From contig NC_063176.1 of NCBI RefSeq assembly GCF_023159225.1, positions 4,724,963 through 4,788,962 of the forward strand: DNA of 64,000 nt, given 5' to 3'. The position numbers were made by a program, and so were the translations under genes. Of this stretch, positions 10,944 to 23,380 are shown piece by piece. Below the pieces are notes generated by a model. That model was not told the DNA's origin, searched no databases, and saw nothing but the letters and a program-made list of their open reading frames with translations. The stretch comes from Perognathus longimembris pacificus. Its lineage: Eukaryota; Chordata; Mammalia; Rodentia; Heteromyidae. The stretch's first letter is position 1, and every line of letters begins with the position of its first letter.

Positions 10944-13900
10944 AACACCCCATAATGTTGATGTATAGGCATGCAAATTATTATACTATTTTAAACCATG
11001 ACTGTCCACTTAAAAGAGTAAACATAAATCCATATTCTAAAATTTTCCCAGCCCTTATTCATAAATGTAGTTATAAATCAGTAGATATTATAAAGTCTTT
11101 ATGTGAAATAAAAGTAATAGAAATGGAAACAAATAGAATTACAATACAGCCATACTCAAAACTGCTCAGAGAACCATAAGACAAGGTAACAGCTTCTTAA
11201 AAGGCAAAGAAGATGCATACTTGCTAGCAAAAGTATTTACAGACAGTTTTAGAGAGAAAGAAAATGTGCTTTTCTATCTAAGCTGGCTTATTGGAATAGC
11301 TGTTTACAGTTGTGAAATACAAGGTGAATTATAAAGGTAGACAGCTTTATGTCACCAGTGTTTTAGGTGGGGACTTTCTGCATCTGCACACATATATATG
11401 AGCAACACATGGTATAAATGTCCATTCGTGTAGATTATATGTACATCTACGCATACATACCTATTTGTAGTGTGAAAACACAGACATTTAGGAACATATT
11501 TCACAGTATTATTGAATGTCCTTAGAGAAACGTATCTAACATTCATACTCACCTGACAATTTCCTCATGCTCTATACCTCTGGTCTTCTTTCTTCTTTTC
11601 AGGGAGACCCACGACCTTATCTGAGACAATGGCTAAAGCTGATATATGGCTCGTTAGAACCTACTGGGATATTGAATTTCCTCGTCCACTCTTACCGAAT
11701 TTTGAATTTGTGGGAGGACTCCACTGCAAACCTGCCAAACCTCTGCCTAAGGTTAACATATTCCTGTTTATTTGCTTCTGTTTTCATTCATTTTCAACAG
11801 GACTGATTCTATTTTATTCATTTACATTGATTGTCAGGGGAAGTGATAAGTGGACATTGTTATATATATACTTGTGATGGTATAGACATTTTCCTTACAA
11901 AATAAAGGAGGAAACTGTTGTGCTTTGGGAATAAGATCAGTTAAGTCAAGATATTCATTATTCAATTCATAAGAAAATATCAGTGTTTCATTGAAATTTG
12001 ATAAGAACCTACAGAGAAACAAAGTAGGTGGAGTCTCTGAACCTGATATCATAAATTCTAGTTTGAAAGATAGATGGGGAACAAGAATTCGAAATTGTGT
12101 GAAAATGTCCCTTCAAGAAAAGACCACAGATGTTTCTTATCTACACTCAGACTGTGTGGGGCCCCAGAAAATTCCCAGAGGAAATGTAGGTCCCATACCA
12201 TAGTAAAGAGGAAATGTGTGTTGTACATTTAATATATAGCACCATTTTCTACTTTTATTAAACATCTAATAACTTACCCTACTTACCTGCACTTAGGTTA
12301 TAATTTTTCTAAAACTTTCATGAGCACGTAGAATGCAATTCTTAATGAACAAGAGAATTATACCTAGTTGGTCTAATATCACAATTTTAAGATACAAAAA
12401 AGAAAGCTAAAATTGTATTTCACTATAAAATGTTCTCTTGAGACCCTTTCTGTCTATCTTCCAATTTATAGCAACATAAGTCTGATCTTATTAAGAATTA
12501 AAAACCCAATAGGGGTACTGGTGGCTCACGTTATAATCTCTACTACTCAGGAGGCCTGAGAGCGAAGGATCACAGTTCAAAGCCAGCCCCAGGCAGGGAA
12601 GGCATGAGATTCTTTTCTCCAAGGAACCACTAGAAAATAGGACGTGGAGCTGTGGATCCAGGTGGTAGAGTGCTAGTACTACGCAAAGAAACTCAGGGGC
12701 AGCGCCCAGTACTGAAGTTCAAGACCCATGACAGACAAAACAAAACAAAAATCAGTACTGAAAGTAGTATAGCTTTCTCACAAAATTTAAAAAAAAAATT
12801 CATGATTTATCAATAGGTAAATTGAATTGATTGAAGGATCTCCATAAAGCACGCATCCTCAAAGCAAAGAAACAGAAAGCAAACTTCCATTAACGGAATC
12901 ATAAACAAACAATAGGTAGTATACCTAAGCAAATAAAATGAGTAAACCTTCAAAACAGGAATTGGACACATGAGTAGACTGTCAGAACTTGGATAACCCA
13001 CTAACAAAAACAAGTACTATATGAACCTACCCAGACTTCAAAAGCAGAAAAGCAGAAAGTAGTACAGTAGCCAAGGGACCAGAGGAGAGTGAAAATCATT
13101 TTTGGCTTAGTTTCTATAGATTTTCTATTCTGTAATGTTTTAGAGTTGGTTTGCATAATAATGAAAACCGTACACCCTAAAAATGGTTATTATTATATTT
13201 GTACCATGTATTTTAATTAGAAAAAGAGCCCTACTCTTATAATTCTGACTGATATTGATTTGTTCTCCTTAAATTTGGTGCCAATCCTGACAATATTTTT
13301 AAGGTTACTGTGTCTCTTTTATGATGGGTTGATTTTTCTTCACAGGAAGTGGAAGACTTTGTCCAGAGCTCTGGCGACGAGGGCGTTGTGGTGTTTTCTC
13401 TGGGGTCAATGGTCAGTAACATGACAGAAGAGAGGGCCAACGTGATTGCATCGGCGCTAGCACAGATCCCACAAAAGGTTCGGAAAACATCATCTGCTTT
13501 AATGAGTCTGTTACACTGCCAAGGGTCTGATTACAAAACTACCCTCCGTGAAAAGCCAGCTCTCTAACACATCACAGAAATCAGTTTTAACACAAAAACA
13601 CAAGTGACCGGTACTTAAGCATAACAAAATATTTTGCTAATAACATTTGTATTAACATAATGTACAGAAAAACGACATTAAACCATTTCATGTGAACCTT
13701 CTGGGTTTTTTTGGTAAGTAGATCTGCCCCCTTCTCCCCCAATCGCAAAAACCTTCCCCCTCGTTTCTTTTTCTCCCAGGAGGATTAAGGACTCTGTACA
13801 CAGTAAAGTTACAATCAAAAGAAAAGGTTACATTTTAATCAGAAACTACACCAACACACTAAAGATAAGCAGGCACTCAAAACTGGGGATTGCATTATAC

Positions 13901-16900
13901 AACATTATATTCATATGTAATCTCAGACTCACTGCCTCCCATAAATTTTTGAGTAGGCTAATTCGTACTGCTGGTACTATTCCTTTTTTGTTCTTTATTG
14001 CCAAAGTGAAGTACAAGGGTGTTCCAGTTTTATATGTAAGGCAGTGAGTACATTTCTCATCCAACTTTAAAACAAATGTTTAAAAACTACTACTTACTAT
14101 TTAAAAACTCATTTGCCTAAGCTACTGTTTATCAAATATCAAACTATGCAATATCTTGATTAAATATGAAAAGAAGTGCAATAAAAGTGTATTGATAGCA
14201 CCATTTCAGTAGTTCCTATCGTTTCTCATCTCTTTTTCTCATTTCCTTACCTGTCATGCAATGAGTACTGAGATTATTTATTGGTCTCTTCTTAATTCTA
14301 ACATGAAGAACTTGTTATTAGACTCAAGTAATAAGAAGGTTTTTTGCCATACCAGGTTGTATGGAGATTTGATGGCAAGAAACCAGATGCCTTAGGATCC
14401 AACACTCAGTTGTCCAAGTGGATCCCGCAGAATGACCTTCTTGGTAAGACTGGAGAATAGTTAAAATGCAGGAACAGCAAATGAGGAGGAAAAAAGCTTA
14501 ACCGGAACTATGTTTACAAATAATTATTATGAAAAACTAAAAATAAAGAAAACAGATAAAGAAGTTCCCTTCCTATTTACACCAGTATGGTACTTTACCA
14601 TTTGTGTCCTGCTTCCAGGCAAACTTTTTGCTGGTTATTTTGAAGATGGAACCTCATGATCTCTGCCCAGAATGGCTTTCGACCTTGAGCCACTGGATCT
14701 CAGCCTGCTGAACAGCTCATAAAACAGGCTGAGTAGCCAGCGACGGCTCTACTTACTTTTTATAGCAGGCTGAATTTTTTACAGGAGGCTTAAGAACTAG
14801 GATTGGCATTTGAACCGGGCACTGGCTGCTCAGCCTTGTAATCCTCGCTATACAACAGGCTGAAGTCTGAATTTGCTGGTTCTAAGCCAACGTAAACAGA
14901 AAAGCCTGTGAAAACAAAAATAAAGCCAGGAGTGAAGGGTGGCTCAAGTGATAGAGCACTAGCCTTAGCAAAACAGCTCACGGATAACACCCAAGTCCAG
15001 AGTTCAAACCCCAGGAACCGCACCAAAACAAAACAAAATAAACAACGGCCACTTCATTATGCACAGTCATATTCTTTATGGTCAGAATCCCAAAATTGTT
15101 GTTTTCGGTGTGATGAACTATCAGAGAAATCTCATGGGTCATACCTCAACATGCTGTTTCTACAGGTGTTTTTATATCTATACGTCCAGAGCTAATTCAA
15201 ATGACAGGCACATAGGGAACTCTGTATTTTCTATGTGAAAAAAAATCGACATCATCAAACGGTGTACATTTCATGATAAAGTACAGGCTATCCTAACTCT
15301 GTTTCCAGGAGCACTTGGGCAGGGTGCCTTTGGAGACTCAATCACTTCATTATTGATTGTTCCCTGGTCCCCTCAGATCTTTTTATCCGTGGGACTTCTT
15401 TCTACCCGGGCTATGTTTTGTGTTTTTCACTCCCGTAGCAAATCCTTTTCACTCCTCAAGTCTCACCTCACAAACCACTTCTTCAATATAGTCTTCATAT
15501 AGTCATCCACCTGTCAGTGGATTGCAGGTGCTTGCTGTCCTGAATTTTAAAAGCAATTTTACTGCACTTTTCACGAGGATAATAATCTGCTAGTGGGCAA
15601 GTATTTCATCTTTCTAAGTTTTCTGTTTAGTATTTCTCTTTCTAATGCTAAGTAGTATAATTAGTTGTGCTATATACATGTTATATATTATTTATAACAA
15701 GTATAATATATATGCTATATGTTATAGATAATATGCTATATATTATATGTTATATAAGACATATTGTTATATGTATTACATATGTTCTATATAACATATA
15801 TTATAATATAGGACACATATTACGTTATATAATATATACCATATACATAATATATATACAACACATATAATATATAACATACATATAGTATATACCATGT
15901 ATCATTATACATAGCATATATTCTATGCTATTTGTTATCTATAACATATATAATGTATAACATGTAATATAATTAATTATAATTAATATGTAAATATTTT
16001 ATTACATATGTGCCCTATAATAATGACATATAATTATTGTTAATAATTTCCTTTCCTTTGTCCCACTGTTAGGTCACCCAAAAACCAAGGCCTTCATCAC
16101 TCACGGTGGGACCAACGGCGTCTACGAGGCCATCTACCATGGCGTTCCCATGGTGGGCATTCCTCTGTTTGCAGATCAGTCTGATAACATTGTTCGCATG
16201 ATGGCCAAGGGAGCTGCTGTTAGGCTGAACTTCCACACAATGTCAAGTGCGGATTTGCTCAAAGCTGTGAAGACAGTCATCACTGACCCTTCGTGAGTAC
16301 ATTAAGTTTTTTGACGTGGCAGTTTAAGAAAGGTTCTTTCAATGAAAATAGAGCTCATCTGCTTTTGAAATTTTCAAATGATTTAATCACTGGGAAATGT
16401 GCTTTACTCTAAAGTTGTTAATTTTAGAACTGACATTAAGATTTGCTACACAAATAGTTATTAGTATGCTGGGATAAAGTTTTTTTAAACTTATTATCTA
16501 TGTAATTGTGAAGCATCTTTTTTCGTCAGTCGTGGAGCTTGAACTCAGGGCCTGGGCACTGCCCCTGAACCTCTCTGGGCTCAAAGCTAGTACTCTATCA
16601 ATGGAGTCCCAGCACCATTTCCAGCTTTCTCGGTTTATGTGATGCTGAGGAATCGAACCCAGGGCTTCATGCATATAGGCAAGCATTCCCGGTCCAAGAA
16701 AATAATTTTTGTAAATAGAAGAAAAAGATAGAAGAAAAGGGCAATGGCATTGAAAAACTGGGTTAAATTATTTCAATAGCTAAGATTTCTGAAATTCCTC
16801 ATCTTTCTAAATTGTACACATTTATTAGGTACAATAATGTAAGCCTACTTTATTTGTGTATTTATTACACCTGGTTTTAACCAAGTGTGATCAAAACAAA

Positions 16901-18980
16901 AGTCAGTTTAAACATGCACTTCTTTAATCTGGGCACCAGTGGGTCACAGCTATAACCTTAGCTGCTTAGCAGGCTGAGATCTGAGGATCACCATTTGAAG
17001 TCAGGCCAGGCAGAATAGTTTGTGAGATTATTAGCTCCAATTAACTACTAAAAAAAGCCAGAAGTGTCTGTAATCACAAACTGCTTTGTTAAATGGCCAC
17101 TCCTCTATATAAATAGTAAAAGAAACTTTCTTTTCTTTTTTAATTGGAAGTGGAGCTGTGGTTCAAGTGGTAGAGCACTAGCCTTGAGCAAAAGGAGCCA
17201 AGAGACAGCACCTAGGCCCCTAGGTTCAAGCCCCAAGATTGGGGGGGAAAAAAGCATATCTTAATTATTCAAAGGTAGAATGTGTGTGGATCGGGGGGGG
17301 GGGGAATCAGTCAATGAACAAAAGTGTCAGACACTAAAAGAGAAATATATGTGATACATACACACAATAGAAATCTACTCACCCATTAGGAAGAATAATA
17401 CAGTATTATTTTTAGCAAAGTGAATGGACCTGGAACAAATTATGTCGTTAGGTAAACCAAGTTCAGAGAGACAAACGGCACATGCTTTCTCTCATATGTG
17501 GAAACTAGATCTAAAACACAGCTGGACAATATAACTTATCCAGAGCAGTATGCATTTATACATAGACTAAAGGAGGATACGCTTGAGGGAGGGACACAAA
17601 GATGTAACTCCTCTCAACATCTACAATGTTACTTATCAAAAGGAATTACAGGGGAAAAAAACTTTGTTATTGTTGTTATCTTTTTATTCTGTTGTTTTTT
17701 CTAGCTTTTAAAAATTGCTAGGGTCAAGGTGATGTCAAGGTTACAGTTACATTCGTGAGGTATTAAGTACATTTCTTATCAAGCTTGTTACTTCCTCCGT
17801 TGTAGTAGTTTTATGGGGGGCAAAAAGGCAGCACAGGAAAGGAGGGAGGAGGAAGGGTGAACAAATGCAGTCATATTATTCAATATACACCATGCAAAAA
17901 GTAAACTATGCAACTTATGGACAGGGATGGGGGAAGGAAAATGGGGGAGCGTGAAGAAAGAAGTGACATTGTCTAAGAAGCTTTCCACTCATTACCTGAC
18001 TTAGGGAACTGCAACCCCTTTGTGCAACTCTCTAATATTAACAAATTTAAAGACAGGAAACATAGAGGAAGGAGGAGAGAATGCAGCTAAAATACGATAT
18101 CCTATGAAAGTAGGAAAATTGAAGGGATGTGATGTGTTGGGGATGGAGAGAATGATGGAAGAATGGCATTGATCAAGATGCATTATAGACATAAGCTGAT
18201 GTGTTCACTGGAAACGCATTGGTACTACTTAAAGATAAAACTATTTTCAGTAAGAAAAAGAATTTTTTCAGACTAAATAGCAACTAGACGAAGAAGAGAA
18301 AGCTGGAAGATCATAATGAAGAGGAACTTCAGCTATTATAACACAATTCCTCTTCAAATACCCCAAGACAAACTGCATTCAGTTGTCTCAATTAAAGCTC
18401 TTGAGAGGACTTGTTAACATTTGTTCTGTTGGAAAAAACAAAACCCTATTTCCCCATATGACTCCCATTTTGACTCTGGAAAATATTTCATCAGAAATAC
18501 CACCTAACACTAACATTCTCTCAGATGGCCTCATAAAATCATATTCCTTCTATTGTTCTTCTGTATCAGTGATTTCTCTGTGGAAAATATACATAGATTA
18601 ATTTTAGGACACTCTCTCCAAAACCCTGCTGTTGACTTCCCATGTTTAAGCGAGTTAGTTCACTGGCTTTCCAGGTTGGTATCTCTGTTTTCTCTTTTAG
18701 CTACAAAGAGAACGCGATGAGGTTATCGAGAATTCACCACGATCAGCCCGTGAAGCCCCTGGACCGAGCTGTCTTCTGGATCGAGTTTGTCATGCGCCAC
18801 AAAGGAGCCAAGCACCTCCGCCCAGCCGTCCACGACCTCACCTGGCTCCAGTACCACTCTCTGGATGTCATTGGCTTCCTGCTGGCCTGTGTGGCCGCTG
18901 TCACCTTCATCTTCATGAAGGGTTGCGTGCTCTGTTGCCGGAAGTTAGCTAAAACTGGGAAGAAGAAGAAAAGAGAGTAA
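9361..18980 (+). CDS. UDP-glucuronosyltransferase 2B family enzyme, complete (copy 2)
   Basis: Six exons (9361-10084, 11603-11751, 13346-13477, 14356-14443, 16073-16292, 18701-18980) join to 1,593 nt, giving 530 residues against the usual 528-530. The enzyme transfers glucuronic acid from UDP-glucuronate to lipophilic acceptors on the lumenal face of the ER. Order: signal peptide (about 1-23); acceptor-binding N-terminal domain with 'EYSHW', H35 being the catalytic base, and 'FDVILADAF', D152 being its partner; donor domain with '[12 protein letters not shown]', H375 in 'FITHGGTNG', E383, and D399-Q400 in 'PLFADQ'; membrane helix near residues 493-513; tail ending KKRE, a classic KKXX ER-retrieval signal. 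All catalytic and donor residues are intact, there is no premature stop, and the splice sites are all GT-AG, so it looks functional. The orthologue cannot be fixed in this lineage-expanded family. Confidence 0.95.
10085..11602 (+). other. UGT2B copy 2, intron 1
   Basis: 1,518 bp. It contains one SINE with a (CA) tail (10,664-10,942) and otherwise AT-rich unique sequence. The acceptor is cttcttttcag. Confidence 0.9.
10664..10942 (+). repeat. 7SL-like + Geo composite SINE with (CA)25 tail
   Basis: The body runs to about 10,880. A (CA) array at 10,893-10,942 follows a 'gcgctcatgcacgcggg' junction. Confidence 0.8.
11603..11751 (+). CDS. UGT2B copy 2, exon 2
   Basis: 149 nt, residues 242-291. 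It encodes the linker '[10 protein letters not shown]' and '[15 protein letters not shown]', which lead into the sugar-donor domain. The donor is aag|gttaac. Confidence 0.95.
12511..12735 (+). repeat. 7SL-like + Geo composite SINE
   Basis: Full two-arm copy in intron 2. An (A)-rich tail with AACAAAAC follows. Confidence 0.75.
13346..13477 (+). CDS. UGT2B copy 2, exon 3
   Basis: 132 nt, residues 292-335. It holds '[18 protein letters not shown]', the first glycine-rich donor-binding loop, and an NMT N-glycosylation sequon. The donor is aag|gttcgg. Confidence 0.95.
13478..14355 (+). other. UGT2B copy 2, intron 3
   Basis: 878 bp with no SINE or other mobile element recognised. Confidence 0.85.
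14356..14443 (+). CDS. UGT2B copy 2, exon 4
   Basis: 88 nt, residues 336-364 plus one base. It encodes '[10 protein letters not shown]' and 'WIPQNDLL', the start of the UGT signature. The donor is cttg|gtaaga. Confidence 0.95.
14612..14755 (-). repeat. Degenerate 7SL-like SINE arm, antisense
   Basis: 'agaatggctttcgaccttga' and 'ggatctcagcctgctgaac' resemble the reversed left arm. No clean ends. Confidence 0.35.
14816..15023 (+). repeat. 7SL-like + Geo composite SINE, diverged
   Basis: 'gggcactggctgctcagcct' to 'gagttcaaaccccaggaacc', in intron 4 of UGT2B copy 2. Confidence 0.65.
15660..15990. repeat. AT-rich TATA/ATAT low-complexity tract with many inverted repeats
   Basis: About 330 bp of nearly pure A+T with recurring 'tatattatatgttata'-type palindromes. 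It ends about 80 bp before the exon 5 acceptor of UGT2B copy 2. Confidence 0.9.
16073..16292 (+). CDS. UGT2B copy 2, exon 5
   Basis: 220 nt, residues 365-438. It carries the core of the UGT signature, including '[18 protein letters not shown]' and 'FADQSDN'. The donor is ttc|gtgagt. Confidence 0.96.
16525..16696 (-). repeat. IDL-Geo type SINE, antisense, left arm shortened
   Basis: In intron 5 of copy 2. Copy 1 has a similar element in the same intron, but the flanks differ, so a common insertion is not supported. Confidence 0.7.
16930..17242 (+). repeat. 7SL-like + Geo composite SINE interrupted by other sequence
   Basis: The left arm is at 16,930-17,065 and the right arm at about 17,144-17,242. 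The roughly 78 bp between them match neither arm, so the element was split. Confidence 0.6.
17320..18240 (+). mobile_element. L1 3'-end fragment(s)
   Basis: 'tgaatggacctggaac' and 'catgctttctctcatatgtgg' resemble the L1 3' region that surrounds the ORF2 end. From 17,820 the purine-rich 3' UTR type follows, as at 7290-7500. No open frame. Confidence 0.55.
18701..18980 (+). CDS. UGT2B copy 2, exon 6
   Basis: 280 nt including the taa stop (18,978-18,980). It contains '[20 protein letters not shown]', the membrane helix and the tail ending KKRE. The acceptor is ttttctcttttag. Its first 173 nt match exon 6 of copy 1 with one mismatch. Confidence 0.96.
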
Positions 18981-20050
18981 GTGTAAGGTGGTGTGAATTT
19001 GGGAGGTCTGATTGTAGGTCCTCCTGCAATTTACTCCAGCAAGAAGAGGTTGTAAGGTGATTACTTCTTCCAGAGGCAAAACACTTTGTATTCCAGCAAA
19101 TGAATACTTACTTAGGAGTTAAAATCATTTTAAGGCAATGGGGAGATACATATGTAACTATATGTCATTCTTCTGAAACTCTGCTGCCATCGTGATAACT
19201 ATTCTGAAATCGTTAACTAATTTAAATTGTAGCTTGCTTACAAGTTAATTTGTGGACACTTTCATCAATATTCTTGAATTCTGAATACTCAGTTTTTACT
19301 TCATTTTGGGTAGAAATTTGTAATTCCAATTATTTTTTTTTGAAGAATACATTCCCTAATTAGAATTGGGCAAAGAGATTCGCTGCTCCCTTTGGTTTGG
19401 GGAAAGCAGTTGTGTTGTGTGGATTTTCCTATACATCTAGTCTCAAGATCATTTCACTCCTGAAGGATGGCGAGATGTTTGCCCTTAAGCTGCAGACGGC
19501 ATTTCTCTGTGGAACGTACACAGAATGGACAATTGGTTTCTTACTCACTTCCTGCGAGAACACTGAAATCCCTGGGCACATTCTTCCATTCCCCTGCTTG
19601 TCCTGTTTTCTTCTCAGTCCTTTAAAACTTACAAACACTTGTTATAAACGCCTTGGTGTCCATCTGCTTTTGAGGATGGATCCCAGGAGCAGGTAGAGCG
19701 CCGCTCCTCCATTACCCCGGGCCTTCATGGAGTCTTGTCACCCTCGGCTAGCAGTGGTAGTGAATGTCCATCACCCACAACCATTGGCCCCCTTCAGTGC
19801 TGCGGCGCCCTGGTCTCCGTGGCACGCGCTGAGGGTTTTTGCAGCACAGCTGCACCTGCAACCGAGGCTGATGAAGGTCTCCCTGGAAGTACTTGACAGC
19901 AACAGCAGCAGCAAGGCCTCCTCAACTCCTTGGGCATGGAGGCCGCCTGCACCTGGGAGAAGGAACTGTTAGAGCAATCTAGCTGTTGTCACTGGCAAGA
20001 AGACTTTCATGCTGGAGCCCAGGCACTCATTCGTTTAAAAAATGTTTACA
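18981..20050 (+). other. 3' flank of UGT2B copy 2
   Basis: AT-rich unique sequence. No AATAAA signal was seen by eye in the first 400 bp, so the 3' end is not placed. A locally GC-rich patch at about 19,690-19,990 stands out; its frames are short and not recognised. Confidence 0.4.
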
Positions 20051-20051
20051 G

Positions 20052-20286
20052 TTCTGGATATCAGTAGCTCACGCCTGTAATTCTAGCTACTCAAGAGGCT
20101 GGGGCAGGGCGGGGCAGTGGATTCAGTTCAAAGCCAGCCTGGACAGAAAATTCCATTAGACTTATCTCCAATTTACAACCAAAAGCTACAAGTAGGGCTG
20201 TGACTCAAGTGGTAAAGCACCAGCCTTGAACACAAAAGCTTAGGGAGGGCGCCCAGGTGCTGAATTCAAGCCCCAGAACTGGCACT
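20052..20286 (+). repeat. 7SL-like + Geo composite SINE
   Basis: Two-arm copy with an internal GC-rich stutter ('ggggcagggcggggcagtgg') and an AATAAAAT tail. Confidence 0.75.
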
Positions 20287-20289
20287 AAA

Positions 20290-21480
20290 TAAAATATATA
20301 TACATTCAGTCATACATACATACAGTCCATATTCAATATCACAAAACTGTTTAGAACTGACATTTTACTGAAAATATTTATAGTTCATAACATTTCAAAT
20401 TTCCCATTTGTATTATCCCAAACACTGTTATAGACACACACTTTGACTGTGTGCTATGGTAAAATTTACATGCATAAACAGCTTGGACTCTTTGGTTCTG
20501 AAACTGAAGTTACTGACTGAAGCACCATGTAGAGGCTCTGATAAAATGTCCTTAAGAGTTGGTCTACCAGGTTTGCAGTCCCTCTGGTGGTCATTTCGCA
20601 GACATTCCAATATATAATGAAAATGGACATATCAACAAATTGGACTTTTTGTTTCAGTAGTATAACTGAGATACTCCATTGTGTTGGTCACATGTGTACC
20701 CCATAAACAGCATCCCCATTCACAAACTGGTACCTCAGTTGTAGTGAATATTAACTCTCGCCTACCAACCTAACAGTTGTCCCTCAAAATGGTTTGACTT
20801 TCATTTTTCAAGTTTATGACCATTTGAAAGAAATGTATGTGGAAATAATGTAGAAATTATGCTAAAGTTTTGAATGAGGATACTGAGCAAAGGGACAGCA
20901 ATGAGTGTAAATTATTTAGTGTGTTGTATGTAAGCTGCGATGCTAAGTTAGATTCATTAAGTGCATTTTCACATTTACAATGGATTTACCAGGAAACAGC
21001 TGGCCATAATTGGAGCGTCATTGATATAACATCATTTTTATACTTAATTAACATAAATTCATTTTTCTGTCCTTATACTGGATTTACTTTTTCTTATGGT
21101 ATTTTTCCACTGACTCCTACAACCAGTCATGTTTGTTATTTGTAAACGAAAAGGAAAAAGAGAGAAAGAAAAAATAGAATTCAGGGACACAAACAGTGAC
21201 CAGAGTGACTAGCAAAAAGAAACAACCTGAACTCAGCTAAGTCAAACAAACTGGTAAAAATTAACCAGAAATCCAAGTTCTGGAGCTAGACTGACCAATC
21301 TTTAAAAAAAAAAAAAAAAGGTTGCTAGAATCAGCATAGAATAAATAACCAATAGCAACCAGAAAGCATTCTTCAAAGGATAACATTCATCTGAGAATAG
21401 TATTGGGATAAGCAGCTAGTCATCGTAAAATGTAAGTGTTGAAAAAAGGGAAGTAATTTGTTAAGGGAAAGCCTTTGTTT
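20290..21480. other. Intergenic DNA between UGT2B copy 2 and YTHDC1
   Basis: No coding region, SINE or clear mobile element recognised apart from an A-run at 21,304-21,319. Confidence 0.6.
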
Positions 21481-21481
21481 T

Positions 21482-21664
21482 TGGCCAGTCCTGGGGCTTT
21501 AACTCAGGGGCTGGGCACTGTCCCTGAGCTCCTTTTGCTCAAGGGTAGCACTCTGCCACTTGAGCCACAGCGCCACTTCTGGCTTTTTCTATTTGTGTGG
21601 TGCTGAGGAATCGAACCCAGAGCTTCATGCATGCTATGCAAGCGCTCTATCACATTCCCAGCCC
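21482..21664 (-). repeat. IDL-Geo type SINE, antisense
   Basis: Well-preserved: 'ggccagtcctggggcttta' to 'cacattcccagccc'. Confidence 0.8.
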
Positions 21665-22465
21665 TACTCATGGTGCTTGATGGCACAGGTTCTGACTCTT
21701 GCAGTGTTGTGTTACTTTCAGGAAATCATGTGTGAGAACTACCCTTCATAATCTCTAGCTTTATTTATTGGTGAAGGTTAACAACTCCATTTGGATTTTG
21801 AGAACTTTTTCAATTTTTCTTCAGTGATGGGATCAAATCAAACAGGTCTATCTTTGAAAACATTGCTGTGTGACCATCCTAGAATTACTTTGTATTCTTT
21901 TAAGGTTATAGTTACTTAACATAGTATCTTGATGAACTCTGCATGCACTATACATAAAATTTACCAGCTTTGCTAATATTACATGGCATACTGATTGCAT
22001 GCAGTTAAGCTTTTAAAACACAAATGCAAATAATATACTCTAAAATGAATAAATTATATACTAAAATAATGAAATACTGAACGAGTAACAAATGATCCTC
22101 AAACATAATGCAGTTATGATTTTATAGACAGCAGACTTATACTATTATTACTACTATAAAAATGTCACAGCAGTAGGTCATGGTAATCATTAGGTAAGTG
22201 CTCATATTTCCAGCTGGAGTATCATCTTTTGGGATGTCCAATTTTTTTATCTAGGATCCTTTCGACTTTATAAAGTGATGTGATTAAGGCTAGCAGAAGT
22301 ATCATAAACAAGCAAGCTTTGTGTACGCAATAGGACTGGAGTGACTTTCAGTCTCAATGAAAGAAGTTTAGGGTGTGAAGAGCTATCACCTTAGGTGCAC
22401 ATCTGGGCAGGAAGCTACACGCGATGTAGAAAATAAACCAGAGGGGGCGGGGGGAAGGGAGAGCA
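21665..22465. other. Intergenic DNA, nothing recognised
   Basis: AT-rich unique sequence. No splice-site-bounded frame or repeat family seen. Confidence 0.5.
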
Positions 22466-22466
22466 T

Positions 22467-23315
22467 GCAAGCTCGAGCTTAGTGGTAAAGTGCTGGTCTA
22501 GGAAGCTCAAGAAACGACATTCAAATCCCAGTACCCACCAAATAAGGGGGGAAAAAAGTGAAGAGGTGTTTTCTTTAGAAATACCCAATTGGGTCCAATC
22601 AGGGTTGAAGCTTGGTTCTACTAAATACTTGTTAGGTTGTACATAGTAGCCTCTCAGAACTTCTCGTCTCTAGCATATACTGGGATGTTATGATAGATCA
22701 ACATGTAATAATATAAAAACGCATGAGGTCCTTTTGTGTTCCATGATATTTATATTACTTTAGAAATGTCCTTATCACTTATTGACTTAAAATAACATTT
22801 CTAGCAATTCCTTCAAGTCTCAGAAATTCAACATTTTAGACCTTGAGAAAAATAGTGGATGTAGTACTGGGCGTGTGGCTCAAATGGCCCAAAACATGCC
22901 AGGCAAGCACCAGGCCCTCAATTCAAACCACAAACAAGAGCAGATTCTGTAGTACATAGTATAACTTAATGACACAAAATGTCCGTGACATGACTTGGCT
23001 TACCACCTTGAGCAAAAGAGCACTGGGACAGTGCCTAGGCTCTGAGCTCAAGCCCCAGGACAACAGAAAGTTACTCAAAATATTTGCGATGAGTACTTTT
23101 ATTATTTCATGTACGAATGGATTTATGTCAAATCTGCAATATGGTAGATGAAAATACTTTTAACTCCTTTTTGGGAAACTCCTGTCCTAATTCTGTTACT
23201 GAGCAAAGAGCTCAGGAACAGCACCCAGGCCCTGAGTTCAACCCCAGGAATGGGGGAAAAAAATCAGGGACCCTGCTAAGGCCTTGAGGTTCAAGCTCTA
23301 GAAATGGCACCAAAA
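22467..23315 (+). repeat. Cluster of broken SINE arms
   Basis: ID-like arms at about 22,467-22,542 and 22,864-22,932, and isolated right arms at about 22,999-23,062, 23,200-23,255 and 23,265-23,315. The last two form a tandem of right-arm ends. Confidence 0.5.
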
Positions 23316-23380
23316 TAAAATAAAATGCTCCAAAAGTAAGGGTGCTATGATTCAAATTACTTTTAAAAACGTATTCTGCA

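Noticed and set aside
13349..13567. Start codon at 13,349 giving a small separate protein
   Set aside because: No ATG lies in the true frame at the exon 3 start (the family residue there is E-V-E-D). It is simply UGT2B exon 3 running into intron 3.
16525..16696. Shared ancestral SINE insertion with copy 1 (341-523)
   Set aside because: Orientation and intron agree, but flanking sequence and distance from exon 5 differ, so independent insertion is the simpler reading.
18642..18700. In-frame extension upstream of UGT2B copy 2 exon 6
   Set aside because: It is the intron's pyrimidine tract before ttttctcttttag; the residues do not match the family.
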